Positions 1 to 11,214 of a DNA stretch of 64,000 bases are shown here, piece by piece. Position numbers and translations under genes: made by a program. Within the stretch, counting starts at the first letter, position 1. The number at the start of each line of letters is the position of its first letter. The notes beneath the pieces were generated by a model that was not told the origin of the DNA, made no database searches, and saw only the letters and a program-made list of their open reading frames with translations. The DNA comes from Acheta domesticus (Eukaryota > Arthropoda > Insecta > Orthoptera > Gryllidae), in contig JAHLJT010008756.1 in the NCBI GenBank assembly GCA_031308135.1, forward strand, positions 66,886,026 through 66,950,025, read 5' to 3'.

Positions 1-1420
1 GTCAGAGGCACTGCAGTTACCTCAGTTGATGCCCTGAGCCACCTTTGCAGGTCTGTGGCAGACTCCGGAGGTCATTTGCGAACAGTGTGCAATTCTCTGC
101 AATTTTGCGGTGGGCGATTCAGGTTCACCCCCTCATGGCGTCAATTTACAAATTTGCGTTTTCGTCGATGAAATCCAAAAATAAAATAAAAAAACTTTTT
201 CTTAAGCAATTCTTAGAAATGTCCTGAGCGATTCGACTCATTTTAAGCACAACCGTTTGGATGTTTTAAAAGAAAAAACATCCTTAAGAAACTGCAGTGC
301 ATAAAGGAAGCTTATCCTAGCAAAATTACTTATTTGTTTGTCTAATTGACGAGAAGACGGTGTTTCTTCCCAGTTGCAATGATTTGCCTTGTATTGGATA
401 GGTAATGGCGTGCTCGAACATGTTCCCTCCATTGCCGTCATTGCGCAGGTTTTTAGGCAAATAGCAGAATTGTTTTCATATCTTTATTTTAAATTTACCA
501 GCATTAATTTTTTAAAATTAAAAATGGTTTGTGTTGTTTTTTTGGAAAAAGCAGTGAAAACATGAAATTGTCGATTTTAACGTAACTTATTAATCGTATT
601 GTATTAATGTAACCTATTAATGTAACCTCCCTAACCAGGACTATGGAGAGGCCAGGGGTTCTCTGCAAAGATTGAGGAGTAAAAGGGAGTTTTAGTGACA
701 CTTCATAAGAGAGGTTTTATGGACACTTCAGAAGCTGCATTCTAGTCATTATTGATTGAAGTGACCAAGTGAATTCATTGCTTGAAGTTTTAGTGGTAGT
801 AAAATAGACTTAACTCGATTATATTACCGCCTCAGGCTCTGTAAGGGAAATAAAGGTTTTCGATATTTCCTCACATGTTGGGAATAAAGATGATTGTCAA
901 GAAAAACATCTCGCAACTTGCTGGGAATAGAGGTGAAGAAACCACTCCAAAATGTTTTATGTACAATAAATAAATGGCTCCTACTGACGACCACAGAATA
1001 CATTCTAAGTACATTCATTCAAGGATTAATGACGTGTTTACAATCTCGGATATCTAGATGAACGCGATTAAAAGAGTCTCGTGCCGGCATGTCGGATGGA
1101 AGTGTCGGCACGAGCAGATAAACGTAGACCTGCGGTCAGTTTGACCTGAGCTGATGGTCTTTGAGAACGATCTTCCAAGTTTACAATGAGGGTGATTTGC
1201 TGGTTTGACGATTGTGTTTCTCTGTATTACAGTAGTGGTTCTCTGTGACTAGTATTTAGTGAACTTTGCAAAATAATCAAATTCTGACCAAATTGAGAGG
1301 AAAACAGTCAGAATCGAAGCAGAAAACTCAATCGCACATATTTTGTTCAATTATAAAGAGAATCCCTCCAAAATATAAACACGGTGATGCTGTAAAATTT
1401 GTTAAGACACATTTTCAGAC
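1..1420. other. Intergenic DNA, no gene recognised
   Basis: No reading frame here resembles a known family. The only local structure I see is a perfect 9-bp stem, CTCGTGCCG at 1078-1086 pairing with CGGCACGAG at 1106-1114 around a 19-nt loop. Its role is unknown. Confidence 0.5.
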
Positions 1421-2640
1421 ACGAGCCATTCCACGTCAAATCGCTCAAGAGTTGACACGACAATTTTTAAAAATGTATGATATTTTTTTTTCTTAAATCT
1501 GGACATCAAAAAAAGAGACACGTATTTTTTTATTTGCCTGAACATTGATTATTTGTGTAGTTATGCCTATATTAAATTTTGGAATGTATAGGTACTTCAC
1601 AAAATAAGATCAATTGTTGCTCCGAATGTATTAACTATAAACATTTCTGGTTTATTTGATTTAATACTTTGAAATGTGTATTTTATTACCCTGTAAACAA
1701 ATTTTTCAAAAAATATTTTTTTCATTTAAAAAAAATTATTTTTGTTTTAAAAAGTAAAATTTCTATATAAACTCAATGAGATAAAAATTTGAAAAAAATA
1801 TAGGCGTGTTCCTTGTTTAATTTACTATAAAATACAACAAGAAAAAAGTGGGCACTCCACTCATACAGTTCTAAAAAAATCAATTGTAAGTATGAGGGCG
1901 CGCTCTGCCTACGCATGCACTAACGAATTGTGTTCGGTCAGTCTCTAATGCAAGTGCTGAAGAACTAATAAAAGAATGACCGTCTGTCTGATTACGGTTT
2001 GAAGAGTTATTAGTATTTCAGAAGTTCTCTCTGCCCCCATAAGTATGACATTGTGTCATACACGTTTTTGTGGATAACATCGTGACTTGTGGGTCATCTA
2101 CGAGCCATTCCACGTCAAATCGCACAAGAATTGACACGACTATTTTTATAGGTATGCAATTTTTTAAAAATAAATGACACGACTGTATGACATTCATTTT
2201 GGAAAGAGAAAAAAGAGGCACGTATTTCTTTATTTACCTGAAAATTGATTATTTGTGTAGTTACGCCTATATTAGACGCCTTATTACGCCTTATTTTATT
2301 CCTCTGTAAATTACTTTCTTAAAAAATAAATATTTCATTAAAAAATGTGATTATTTAAAAAAATGAAAATTTCTATATGAACTCGCTCAGATAAAATTTG
2401 AAAAAAATATAAGAATATTTCTTGTGCAATTTTCTACAAAACACAAGAAAAAAGTGGGCACTGAACACTAACAGATCAAAAAATCTATTGAAATTACGCG
2501 AGCGCATGGTTCCTGTCCCTGCACCAATTTTGTTCAATCAGTATTTGATAAAAGTATCGAAGAACAATAAAAAGAATGACCGCCTGCTTGATTAGAGGCA
2601 AGAAATATTAGTAACTCATATGTTCACTCTGTTTCAGAAG
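1421..2640. repeat. Tandem pair of a ~680-bp AT-rich repeat
   Basis: The stretch beginning ACGAGCCATTCCACGTCAAA at 1421 recurs at about 2100. The order of landmarks is kept in both copies: a GAGACACG/GAGGCACG box, then TTGATTATTTGTGTAGTT, then AAGAAAAAAGTGGGCACT, then an AGAATGACCG box near the end. The copies are clearly diverged, so this is an old tandem duplication. No coding potential is visible. Confidence 0.7.
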
Positions 2641-3137
2641 GGATGATGAAAACAAAACGAATTCTTCTACTGCTTTTCCTCGTGTCAGCTAAACCAATTT
2701 TACTGCTGAGTCCCTTTGTGTCCTAGGGATGGGGTGCCCTCCTGACCTTGCTCGTGAAATACAATCAACCATTTGTCAAGGGACATGAGTAAAATCTTCT
2801 CAACATCAGTCGCAATATGCACCTTATGAAGAGAAGAGTGATAGTGTTTGTTCTGTGTATCGTGTGTACACTGTGCAATATGAGTGGCGATCACCGTATG
2901 AGATACGACAGATGTTTCAATCCATTTAATTTTTCTGATAACGATTTTTAGAAAAGAACATCTGCAAGACGCGTAAACCATAGAGGAGAGATATACTAGA
3001 GTGCGCACCGGGCTGCGCAGAAAGCCCGGCCGGGTATCAACATCTCTCGCCCCAGTGTCACGTGACTTTGGGACAGCTAGGTGGCATCTACAAGAAAACC
3101 CGTCACGCGTTAAATGATTTATTTTTATACGTATGTA

Positions 3138-4316
3138 AGATGTTTCATTCCAGCATTATTTTCTCATTTATTAAACAACCCTAAAAATGTTGCTTCTAGC
3201 AGAAAAGTGAATTTAAGTTTTTCTACTCTATTTGCTCAAGTACATGAAAATTCCGATTTTTGTCAAACTTGTCACTTTCAACCTCATACTCCACTAAACC
3301 TGTTTTACAAGTACAATTACATAGGACTATAAATAAAAAAATATTTGTAAAATAAATTAACTCCATGGGATGCATTAATCCAAATTTCTGTTATTACTCA
3401 ATTTTAGACATTCTACTATTGAAGATCCACATCAGTGACATTATAATAGCAAGTTGTCAAAATGATATTTCAAAGATTTATAGAGGGAAAAAAGGATTTT
3501 ACCTTTGATTTATTTAGACAAAAACAGTAAAAACTGTATGTGATATTTGGGGGAAAAGTACCATCTGCACTCATTTTCTTGAGCTTCAAAAGCTCTTCCC
3601 AATATTTTAACTATAACATTAGACTCTTTCCTTCCGAGTTATATAAAACCTATATTTGCATCGATAAACAAACTGCATGTTTTATTTTTTTTCTTAAAAA
3701 AATCAACTTCAATCATACAAATTACTAACGCTATAGCATATAACACTATAGCATACTATAAACACAACTTACACCAGTAATTACACATAGGATTAATGCC
3801 CTCTAAATAAAATCATTTTGTTGTTAACTGATCTAATACTATTTTTTTGGTAAATTTGGGTGTGCTCTCTTCCTACATGATTTAATCTTATGTCAATATA
3901 TTTAAACAATACTGCCTTAATTAAATACATCCTGTGATTCATTATGGCCTCTTGACCAATAACATGGTATGTTAAATTACTAACAACAGAACTATTCACA
4001 ACTTCTCTCAGACATCTATTTACAATTGTACTACATGCTGCCTTTTTAAAAATGTCACCTCTCCCCTGAAGTATTCTTACTTTTACCTTTGCTCTTTGGC
4101 TGATTTTTATAACATCTGCAGAAGGATATTTCAGTCCATAATCATCCTTTCTCTGAATGAAGGAATATGATCCTTCATCACTATCATTCCGGCAAAGAAC
4201 TAGCTTACAGTCCACATAAGCAAGAGACTTTTGCAACTTTCTAACTAAAAATCCTCCAAAATAAATTACAATGTCCACAGCATAGGAAGACAATCTAGTT
4301 TCATGTTTGTGTACTG
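3138..4316. repeat. Left copy of duplicated block abutting assembly gap
   Basis: This 1179-bp block is repeated almost exactly at 5317-6493. The left copy ends at the last base before the gap and the right copy starts at the first base after it. Differences are single-base length changes, mostly in homopolymers (for example five against six T in the coding part). This is what an unmerged contig overlap looks like, not a biological duplication. Confidence 0.9.
3793..4316 (-). pseudogene. P-element/THAP9-like transposase, C-terminal fragment (left copy)
   Basis: An open frame of 166 codons whose upstream part is cut by the gap. It has the P-transposase C-terminal signature FGGFLVRKLQK followed by paired cysteines (DCKLVLC), then an RKDDYGLKYPSADVIKI segment. 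In P-element/THAP9 proteins this corresponds to the 'GYVVRKL...C..C' region near the C terminus. No THAP domain and no upstream catalytic region are present in the element. The frame stays open across the T-run where the right copy is shifted by one base. Confidence 0.65.
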
Positions 4317-5316
4317 NNNNNNNNNNNNNNNNNNNNNNNNNNNNNNNNNNNNNNNNNNNNNNNNNNNNNNNNNNNNNNNNNNNNNNNNNNNNNNNNNNNN
4401 NNNNNNNNNNNNNNNNNNNNNNNNNNNNNNNNNNNNNNNNNNNNNNNNNNNNNNNNNNNNNNNNNNNNNNNNNNNNNNNNNNNNNNNNNNNNNNNNNNNN
4501 NNNNNNNNNNNNNNNNNNNNNNNNNNNNNNNNNNNNNNNNNNNNNNNNNNNNNNNNNNNNNNNNNNNNNNNNNNNNNNNNNNNNNNNNNNNNNNNNNNNN
4601 NNNNNNNNNNNNNNNNNNNNNNNNNNNNNNNNNNNNNNNNNNNNNNNNNNNNNNNNNNNNNNNNNNNNNNNNNNNNNNNNNNNNNNNNNNNNNNNNNNNN
4701 NNNNNNNNNNNNNNNNNNNNNNNNNNNNNNNNNNNNNNNNNNNNNNNNNNNNNNNNNNNNNNNNNNNNNNNNNNNNNNNNNNNNNNNNNNNNNNNNNNNN
4801 NNNNNNNNNNNNNNNNNNNNNNNNNNNNNNNNNNNNNNNNNNNNNNNNNNNNNNNNNNNNNNNNNNNNNNNNNNNNNNNNNNNNNNNNNNNNNNNNNNNN
4901 NNNNNNNNNNNNNNNNNNNNNNNNNNNNNNNNNNNNNNNNNNNNNNNNNNNNNNNNNNNNNNNNNNNNNNNNNNNNNNNNNNNNNNNNNNNNNNNNNNNN
5001 NNNNNNNNNNNNNNNNNNNNNNNNNNNNNNNNNNNNNNNNNNNNNNNNNNNNNNNNNNNNNNNNNNNNNNNNNNNNNNNNNNNNNNNNNNNNNNNNNNNN
5101 NNNNNNNNNNNNNNNNNNNNNNNNNNNNNNNNNNNNNNNNNNNNNNNNNNNNNNNNNNNNNNNNNNNNNNNNNNNNNNNNNNNNNNNNNNNNNNNNNNNN
5201 NNNNNNNNNNNNNNNNNNNNNNNNNNNNNNNNNNNNNNNNNNNNNNNNNNNNNNNNNNNNNNNNNNNNNNNNNNNNNNNNNNNNNNNNNNNNNNNNNNNN
5301 NNNNNNNNNNNNNNNN
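4317..5316. other. Assembly gap of exactly 1000 N
   Basis: The run of N is exactly 1000 bases, a placeholder length. It is flanked on both sides by the same 1.18-kb sequence ending and starting at the gap edges. The gap is therefore probably spurious and of zero or negative true length. Confidence 0.97.
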
Positions 5317-6493
5317 AGATGTTTCATTCCAGCATTATTTTCTCATTTATTAAACAACCCTAAAAATGTTGCTTCTAGCAGAAAAGTGAATTTAAGTTTT
5401 TCTACTCTATTTGCTCAAGTACATGAAAATTCCGATTTTTGTCAAACTTGTCACTTTCAACCTCATACTCCACTAAACCTGTTTTACAAGTACAATTACA
5501 TAGGACTATAAATAAAAAAATATTTGTAAAATAAATTAACTCCATGGGATGCATTAATCCAAATTTCTGTATTACTCAATTTTAGACATTCTACTATTGA
5601 AGATCCACATCAGTGACATTTATAATAGCAAGTTGTCAAATGATATTTCAAAGATTTATAGAGGGAAAAAAGGATTTTACCTTTGATTTATTTAGACAAA
5701 AACAGTAAAAACTGTATGTGATATTTGGGGGAAAAGTACCATCTGCACTCATTTTCTTGAGCTTCAAAGCTCTTCCCAATATTTTAACTATAACATTAGA
5801 CTCTTTCCTTCCGAGTTATATAAAACCTATATTTGCATCGATAAACAAACTGCATGTTTTATTTTTTTTCTTAAAAAAATCAACTTCAATCATACAAATA
5901 CTAACGCTATAGCATATAACACTATAGCATACTATAAACACAACTTACACCAGTAATTACACATAGGATTAATGCCCTCTAAATAAAATCATTTTGTTGT
6001 TAACTGATCTAATACTATTTTTTTGGTAAATTTGGGTGTGCTCTCTTCCTACATGATTTAATCTTATGTCAATATATTTAAACAATACTGCCTTAATTAA
6101 ATACATCCTGTGATTCATTATGGCCTCTTGACCAATAACATGGTATGTTAAATTACTAACAACAGAACTATTCACAACTTCTCTCAGACATCTATTTACA
6201 ATTGTACTACATGCTGCCTTTTTTAAAAATGTCACCTCTCCCCTGAAGTATTCTTACTTTTACCTTTGCTCTTTGGCTGATTTTTATAACATCTGCAGAA
6301 GGATATTTCAGTCCATAATCATCCTTTCTCTGAATGAAGGAATATGATCCTTCATCACTATCATTCCGGCAAAGAACTAGCTTACAGTCCACATAAGCAA
6401 GAGACTTTTGCAACTTTCTAACTAAAAATCCTCCAAAATAAATTACAATGTCCACAGCATAGGAAGACAATCTAGTTTCATGTTTGTGTACTG
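5317..6493. repeat. Right copy of duplicated block abutting assembly gap
   Basis: Counterpart of 3138-4316, starting at the first base after the N run. Unlike the left copy it continues without interruption into the rest of the P element (6494-6857), so this copy shows the true arrangement. Confidence 0.9.
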
Positions 6494-6599
6494 ATGACAA
6501 GTACATATGGTTAGTTGGTACCTCACTGCCCAGTTCAGGATCATTCACTTGTGGCACACTTGCGTACGGTGTGAACTGACATTTAACACAGTTGTCATC
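5969..6599 (-). pseudogene. P-element/THAP9-like transposase, last exon (right copy)
   Basis: Continuation of the same coding exon as 3793-4316, here with its upstream part. A plausible splice acceptor (TTCCACAG, read on the minus strand) precedes codons starting at 6599. The translated stretch includes a CVKC pair, then SSYAVDIVIYFGGFLVRKLQ. An extra T near 6225 shifts the frame relative to the left copy; I read this as a sequencing or assembly error. The N-terminal THAP zinc finger and most of the catalytic region are absent, so the element could not make a full transposase. Confidence 0.65.
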
Positions 6600-6865
6600 C
6601 TGTGGAACATAATTAGCAAAGTTAAATTGTTATTGCACTTTTTGAAAAGAAAAAGAATTTTGGATCGTAAGCAGTGAACAAATATCCACAACGTCCCAAA
6701 ATAATTACGCTATAGAACCACAAACAGCACGCAAAGCTACATACAGCACCGTACCGCACGAGCTGCCGGTGTCCCAAAGTCACGTGACTTACGACCACCT
6801 CATGTTGAAACCTGCGCAGTACGCTCACGCGCACTCTAGTTGTATCTCTCCTCTATGGCGTAAAC

Positions 6866-7198
6866 CTCGATTTGCTGGTGAATTTACAGGAGTCATTTGA
6901 TTCGCGAATGTGCGATTCTTTTCGGAAGAAAGGGAATCGGCTTCCAAACCGGCCTTTTGTTAGTGAAGAGAGCGTCGAGATCAGTGGCTCCCGTGGCATT
7001 AACGAAAGTAGCGGAACGTCCAGTGAATATAGTGAAAAGTGTGGAAATCAAGAAAATTACAATTTAGTCTCTTCAGATAGTTCGTTAAATGTCTGCGAAA
7101 TGAATAAAGAGAAGATAAACAAAAGTTTAACTGCAATAGGAGAAACCCCCGCCAAGAAAAGAAAATTGGAACAAAAGCGGTACCCCCATGACATGTAA
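6866..7198 (+). CDS. Unrecognised coding-like segment interrupted by the P element
   Basis: The frame reads about 110 codons to a stop at 7196-7198. It is serine/glutamate/asparagine-rich and ends with a basic, NLS-like AKKRKLEQKR. If the P element and one target duplication are removed, the frame joins in phase with 2952-2978 (KRTSARRVN), which is preceded by a splice-acceptor-like TTTTTAG. This suggests the P element landed in an exon or a transposon gene, but I recognise no family and a chance ORF remains possible. Confidence 0.25.
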   Translation, partial: LDLLVNLQESFDSRMCDSFRKKGNRLPNRPFVSEESVEISGSRGINESSGTSSEYSEKCGNQENYNLVSSDSSLNVCEMNKEKINKSLTAIGETPAKKRKLEQKRYPHDM

Positions 7199-7744
7199 TA
7201 ATCCGCTCAAAAAATGTATTAGGTAAGAATATTTATGAATATTTGTATACTGTTTTTTCAAAGTGTGTTAAAAGGATCTTCAGTTCTAAAACTTAGCGCT
7301 ACATGTCATATCGTTGCTGAGATGTTAATTAAGAACTGTTTTGGGGAAAGGTTTTTAAGAATGTTTCCGTACCTGTTGCAATTTCTGCGTTGTTTGGAAG
7401 TCTGGCCAATGTTCCTTGGATGTGCTGGGTATGTCGACTGCTTTCTGCTCGACACAGCTTATACCTTTGGCTGCATGGCCTTGGCTTAGTGCCCCGTGTA
7501 TCGTGTTTATTCGAGATGATTTGAAAGGTTTAGTCGGGTCGAAGTCTCTTGGGGTCGATCCTTCCTTCCAGCTTACTTACCAATTAGCTGCCTAGCAGTA
7601 AACTGATATCGCGTTTATTGCTGTCGATGAACGAGATTAAGATTATGGTTGTTAAAAGAGAGGGAGTGTTGATTGATATCAGTGTTCAAGGGTTTTTAAC
7701 GCTTTCCCCGAAAGATAACCCTTGCCCAATTCCGACTTTATGTT

Positions 7745-7956
7745 TTCTATATCGCAGAACTCGCTAATCCACGCCACCACCCTGAATTCATTAATTTCTG
7801 TTCAAGCCGATTGTGTGAAACGACATCGAACTCTTTGGCAAAACCTATAGCTACTGCGTCTACTCTTCCACCCGCGCCAATTTCATCTGCTAGATCTTGG
7901 AATAGCATGACTACTTGACATTCACATGAATAACCACTCCTGTATCCGTGTTGCCC
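7745..7956 (-). pseudogene. LINE reverse transcriptase fragment, central part
   Basis: Minus-strand translation gives QHGYRSGYSCECQVVMLFQD and then FAKEFDVVSHNRL. These match the non-LTR RT pattern 'QHGFRxGxSCExQ...DFxKAFDVVxHxRL'. A stop follows soon after, and the sequence downstream reads only as a decayed continuation (VGIGQGLS). It continues the fragment at 9590-9905, from which it is separated by an inserted repeat. Confidence 0.7.
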
Positions 7957-9575
7957 ATCGTAGAGCCATTTTTACTTTCCCGTATACGTAGGTATATCGG
8001 AGTAATATACATAGTACAGGAAAGTTATGTAATGCTGCGCAGAACAACGGAGAATTTTCGGCAGAAAAAAAATATTCCCGAACGCTGATAACGAAAAAGT
8101 GGATAAAACCAGTTGATAAATTAAGAAAAAAATAATCCCTAACACGTGGTGTTGGCAGAATCCCTGTTTTGTAGATCCATGATACCGAAAAACTAATTGA
8201 AAGCAAAACGTCCATTCCGGTCCGGTCCGGTCCGTCTGTCCGGTGTCTGTGAACAACACTAGCGCCTAAACCATACATACGATTTCTTCCAAAATGAATA
8301 TTCCCCCGTCTTTTTGATTCTGCCGCGATTTTGAAAAACTTTCTTCCAAATTTGGGGATACTTTACATGAAGCCCCCGGGACAATTTCGAAATTTTCTCA
8401 AAAACTGCTCCAAATTTTTTCTTTACATTTCTTGTAAGATTAGAGTAAAAGAATAGACTTATTAAGGTGGCATACGTCCGATTTTTACGGTTAACTCTGA
8501 ATTTTCGAAAATTGCAAAAGTTTGAATTTTATTCGGCGTCATCCTCCAACTGCAAAATTGCAGATAGGGATTTTTCCTTCAAATAAAATTTGTTCTTCAT
8601 AGTAAGTTCTTTCTTTAAGGTCATTTACATTTTTTCGAAAATTGTAGTAGTTTTAGCGCAATATTGCGCACAATATATGCAATTTAAAAAAATACAAAAA
8701 CAAGATTTTCTCAAAAACGGCTTCAAATGTTTTCTTTTAATAGCGCTTTTTAATAACTTTTAATAGCGATAGGGCTAAGTGTAATCTATTGGATGACATA
8801 AACACCGTATTGTTCTTTTCTTTTGTTTTTTCAAAAATTGCAAAAATTTTTACTTGTCTCTCACGTTGTTAATATTTACATTAGCGGCGATTTGTTCACA
8901 TTATTGTATTTACGAGTGCATGTGCTTTAAATAATATCGTATAACGTTTCTCGAGAACTCAACCGTTTTCTGTGAAAACTAGCTCAAAATTCCGCATTTT
9001 CATAAACGGTCAAACGCCATTTTGTCAAAAATGGCTCCAAATGATTTCTTCAAACTTTTCGAACGAATAGTGCAAATTGCACTCTTTAAAATGTACTGTA
9101 AAGTTCATTTTGGGGTAATTTTTTTCTTTTTGCAATATTAAAGATTTCTCACTCCGTTAATATGCACTTTTTAACAATGTGTCAACACTATTGTATTTAT
9201 AAGTGTATGTGCTTAAAATAACTTCAAATGAAGTTTTTTCGACAACTCAAAAATTATCTGTGAAAAAGAGCTTCAAATTTCGCATTTTTAGTAACGCTTA
9301 AACGCCATTCTCTTAAAAACGACTCCAAATTTTTCAATGAAAATAGCTATTCAGGACGAGGTTTTACGAGGACGAGGTTCTTTACTATTCTAAAATTAAT
9401 ATTTCTGTTCTACCATTAAGAAACCGAAAAAAATTAGAAAATGTTAAAAAAATGTACTTTGGGCGGCGATAGATGGCAGCTGGCAAGAGTATATGTCATG
9501 CCCGAATAGCTAGCCGGGACCAAATGAAATAGAAAGCTAACATGGAAAGTCTGTGCCGTTCTGTAGCACCATTAG
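7957..9575. repeat. AT-rich repeat inserted in a LINE remnant
   Basis: Non-coding. It contains many copies of a degenerate phrase (AAAAACNGCTCCAAAT plus TTTTTC) at about 8390, 8715, 9030, 9315 and 10600. A section around 8060-8290 recurs at 25.9-26.16 kb (AACACGTGGT, GATAACGAAAAA.TGGATAAA, GTGAACA.C.CTAGCG). Its right-hand ~130 bp recurs inverted at 11455-11590 inside the Polinton. It separates two RT fragments whose motifs are otherwise in order. Confidence 0.55.
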
Positions 9576-9589
9576 TTTGATTTCCCATT

Positions 9590-9905
9590 CTTGCTTAATG
9601 TAACTCGTAACTAGATGCTCCATAAGTTTACAGGCCTCTGATGTAAGACTTACCGTCCTATATATATGATACTGTCATACACATAATTTAGTTTTTGTCA
9701 TATACATAATTAAGTTTTTAATTTTTAAAAGTCACTACTTTTAAAAATTGGTGCGACAAAAGCTAATTTCCAATCTTCGGGTACTTTTGAATTATTCAAA
9801 GACACGTAAAAACGGTAATATTGTCTCTCCTTCTGGTTTAATTATATCCGTAGAAATGTTGTCTGGGCTTGACTTACCTTTTTCACAGATTTTACTTCAT
9901 TCCGT
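9590..9905 (-). pseudogene. LINE reverse transcriptase fragment, N-terminal part
   Basis: The minus strand reads SSPDNISTDIIKPEG, then (after a frame change) VPEDWKLAFVAPIFK, then VSLTSEACKLMEHLVTSYIK. These are the RT1/RT2 landmarks of non-LTR retrotransposons (PDNI, DWK.A.V.PIFK, SLTS..CKLMEH). Stops and shifts make it a relic. The next RT block lies at 7745-7956. Confidence 0.65.
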
Positions 9906-10179
9906 AGAACATTTACTTGAATATTAAATTGATTCACAACCGAAAACCCTTGAATAATTGGATGTCCGTACGGTTTTTGAAAACCGAGCTGAAATACTTA
10001 CTAAATGCGTTAGCTTTTGCCCGATCGAGTAATGACAATGTTTCCATTTTGACGAACAACTGGGCTACTCTCTTTATTTCCCTTCCTTCCACGAACATAT
10101 ATATAAAATACTGTCCAGTTACCCAATCGATCTGGGTAATGTGGCGACCCTTTGAATTTGAAACATGTTTTAATCTGAA

Positions 10180-10630
10180 CTTTACATGAAGCCCTTGGAA
10201 CAGTTTCCAAATTTTCAAAAAAATTGCTCCATCGTTTTTGATAAAATGTTTTGTTGATGGATAGTATGAAGGACGTTTAAGAGAATGGTGCAGATCTCAT
10301 ATTCATTGTAAACCCTGGTTTTTCGAAAATTGCAAAAGTTCAAAATTTTTTCGTAGTCTTCCTGTAACAAAAATATTAAAGATAGAGGTGTTTTCCTTAA
10401 TAAATTCTGTTCCTTAAAGATAGATTTTGAAATAAGGTCATGTACAATTTTCCGGAAATTTGAGTACTTTTTACGTAATTTTGCGTGAAAGTAGGCGCGA
10501 GAAAGTACGTGCTGTTTGAGCCCCACTAGTTTTTGTTTTTCAAAAAATCCGTTTGCCAGACTTTTTGTCTGAATTCTCTGAATTTCTCAAAATTTCCTCA
10601 AAGGTGGCTCCAAATTTTTCAATGAACATT
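10180..10630. repeat. Copy of a dispersed AT-rich repeat, target of the Polinton
   Basis: TTTACATGAAGCCCTTG followed by GCTCCATCGTTTTTGAT and GGATAGT.TGAAGGACGTT recurs at 26210-26300, with continuing similarity to 26560. The Polinton inserted at its right-hand edge, in the sequence GAACATTGGCATG. Confidence 0.65.
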
Positions 10631-10870
10631 GGCATGAGTAGTATATAAAAGGGGCTACTGGCTCAGATTTTTTTATACCCCTATTTTTTTATACTAAAAT
10701 ATGACCAGTTTTGCATAAATTTCGTATTAAAATACCTAAATTTTGATTAAATTAAATCAAGTTATACCAAAATATCAGCATTTTCCCTGTTTTTTGAGGC
10801 GTTGATTTTTGTTAAAACCAAGAACATCTAGCTCACATTTTACGTCAACAAATTTCAACGTGTTATTATT
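10631..10870. repeat. Polinton left TIR with 6-bp target duplication
   Basis: GGCATG at 10631-10636 is followed by the TIR starting AGTAGTATATAAAAGGGG at 10637. Similarity to the inverted right end continues to about 10870 (CGTGTTATTATT). The left copy has an extra ~20 bp after TTTTTTGAGGCG. Confidence 0.95.
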
Positions 10871-10930
10871 AATCATGTAAAAAGGCTAATTCAATAATAT
10901 CTCTATCCATAAGTCCTTTATATATTAATC

Positions 10931-11185
10931 TCAAATTCTAGTTTTTAATTTATCTTTTATATCTTTTTCATTTAAGCAATTTGCATATCGATTAGGTAAA
11001 ATTATACTGTATATTTGACCTTGCATATCAGTTTTTAGATCCAATGCTATTTTATTATTTCCATATTTTGTATCTATGTATCTAATATGAGCAATAGCAT
11101 ATTCCCGTCCTTTCGCCAATTCCGTTATTTTCTTGTGCATTTTAACATTATGTGTAGTTTGATTTAGTTTCAATAGAACTTTCAT
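10931..11185 (-). CDS. Small intact Polinton ORF, unrecognised
   Basis: 84 codons without disruption, lying just inside the left TIR. The protein is lysine-rich with a hydrophobic core (IRYIDTKYGNNKIALDL, IYSIILPNRYANCL). The pattern 'short strands, TKYG, ILPNRY' vaguely suggests an OB-fold-like nucleic-acid-binding protein, but that is a guess. It is the only Polinton ORF here with no frameshift. Its start lacks the TAAATG motif found at most other starts, and its first ~56 bp are repeated in inverted orientation immediately upstream. Confidence 0.5.
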   Translation of the reverse strand: MKVLLKLNQTTHNVKMHKKITELAKGREYAIAHIRYIDTKYGNNKIALDLKTDMQGQIYSIILPNRYANCLNEKDIKDKLKTRI

Positions 11186-11214
11186 GTAGTTGGATATTAC
11201 ATATCCTTTCAGAA

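Larger units (their letters stand above)
2979..6857. mobile_element. P-superfamily DNA transposon, internally deleted, with 8-bp TSD
   Basis: The element is bounded by terminal inverted repeats beginning CATAGAGGAGAGATA (left from 2979, right ending at 6857). It is flanked by a perfect 8-bp duplication GCGTAAAC at 2971-2978 and 6858-6865, the target duplication length typical of P elements. A second inverted pair, 19 bp containing TCACGTGACTTTGGGACA, lies inside the ends at 3057-3075 and 6770-6788. The interior encodes only the C-terminal part of a THAP9/P-element-like transposase on the minus strand. If the duplicated block around the N gap is counted once, the element is about 1.7 kb, short for an autonomous P element, so it is inferred to be non-autonomous. 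Confidence 0.85.

Noticed and set aside
4266..5511. Long open frames running through the N gap on both strands
   Set aside because: They consist almost only of unknown bases; no coding evidence.
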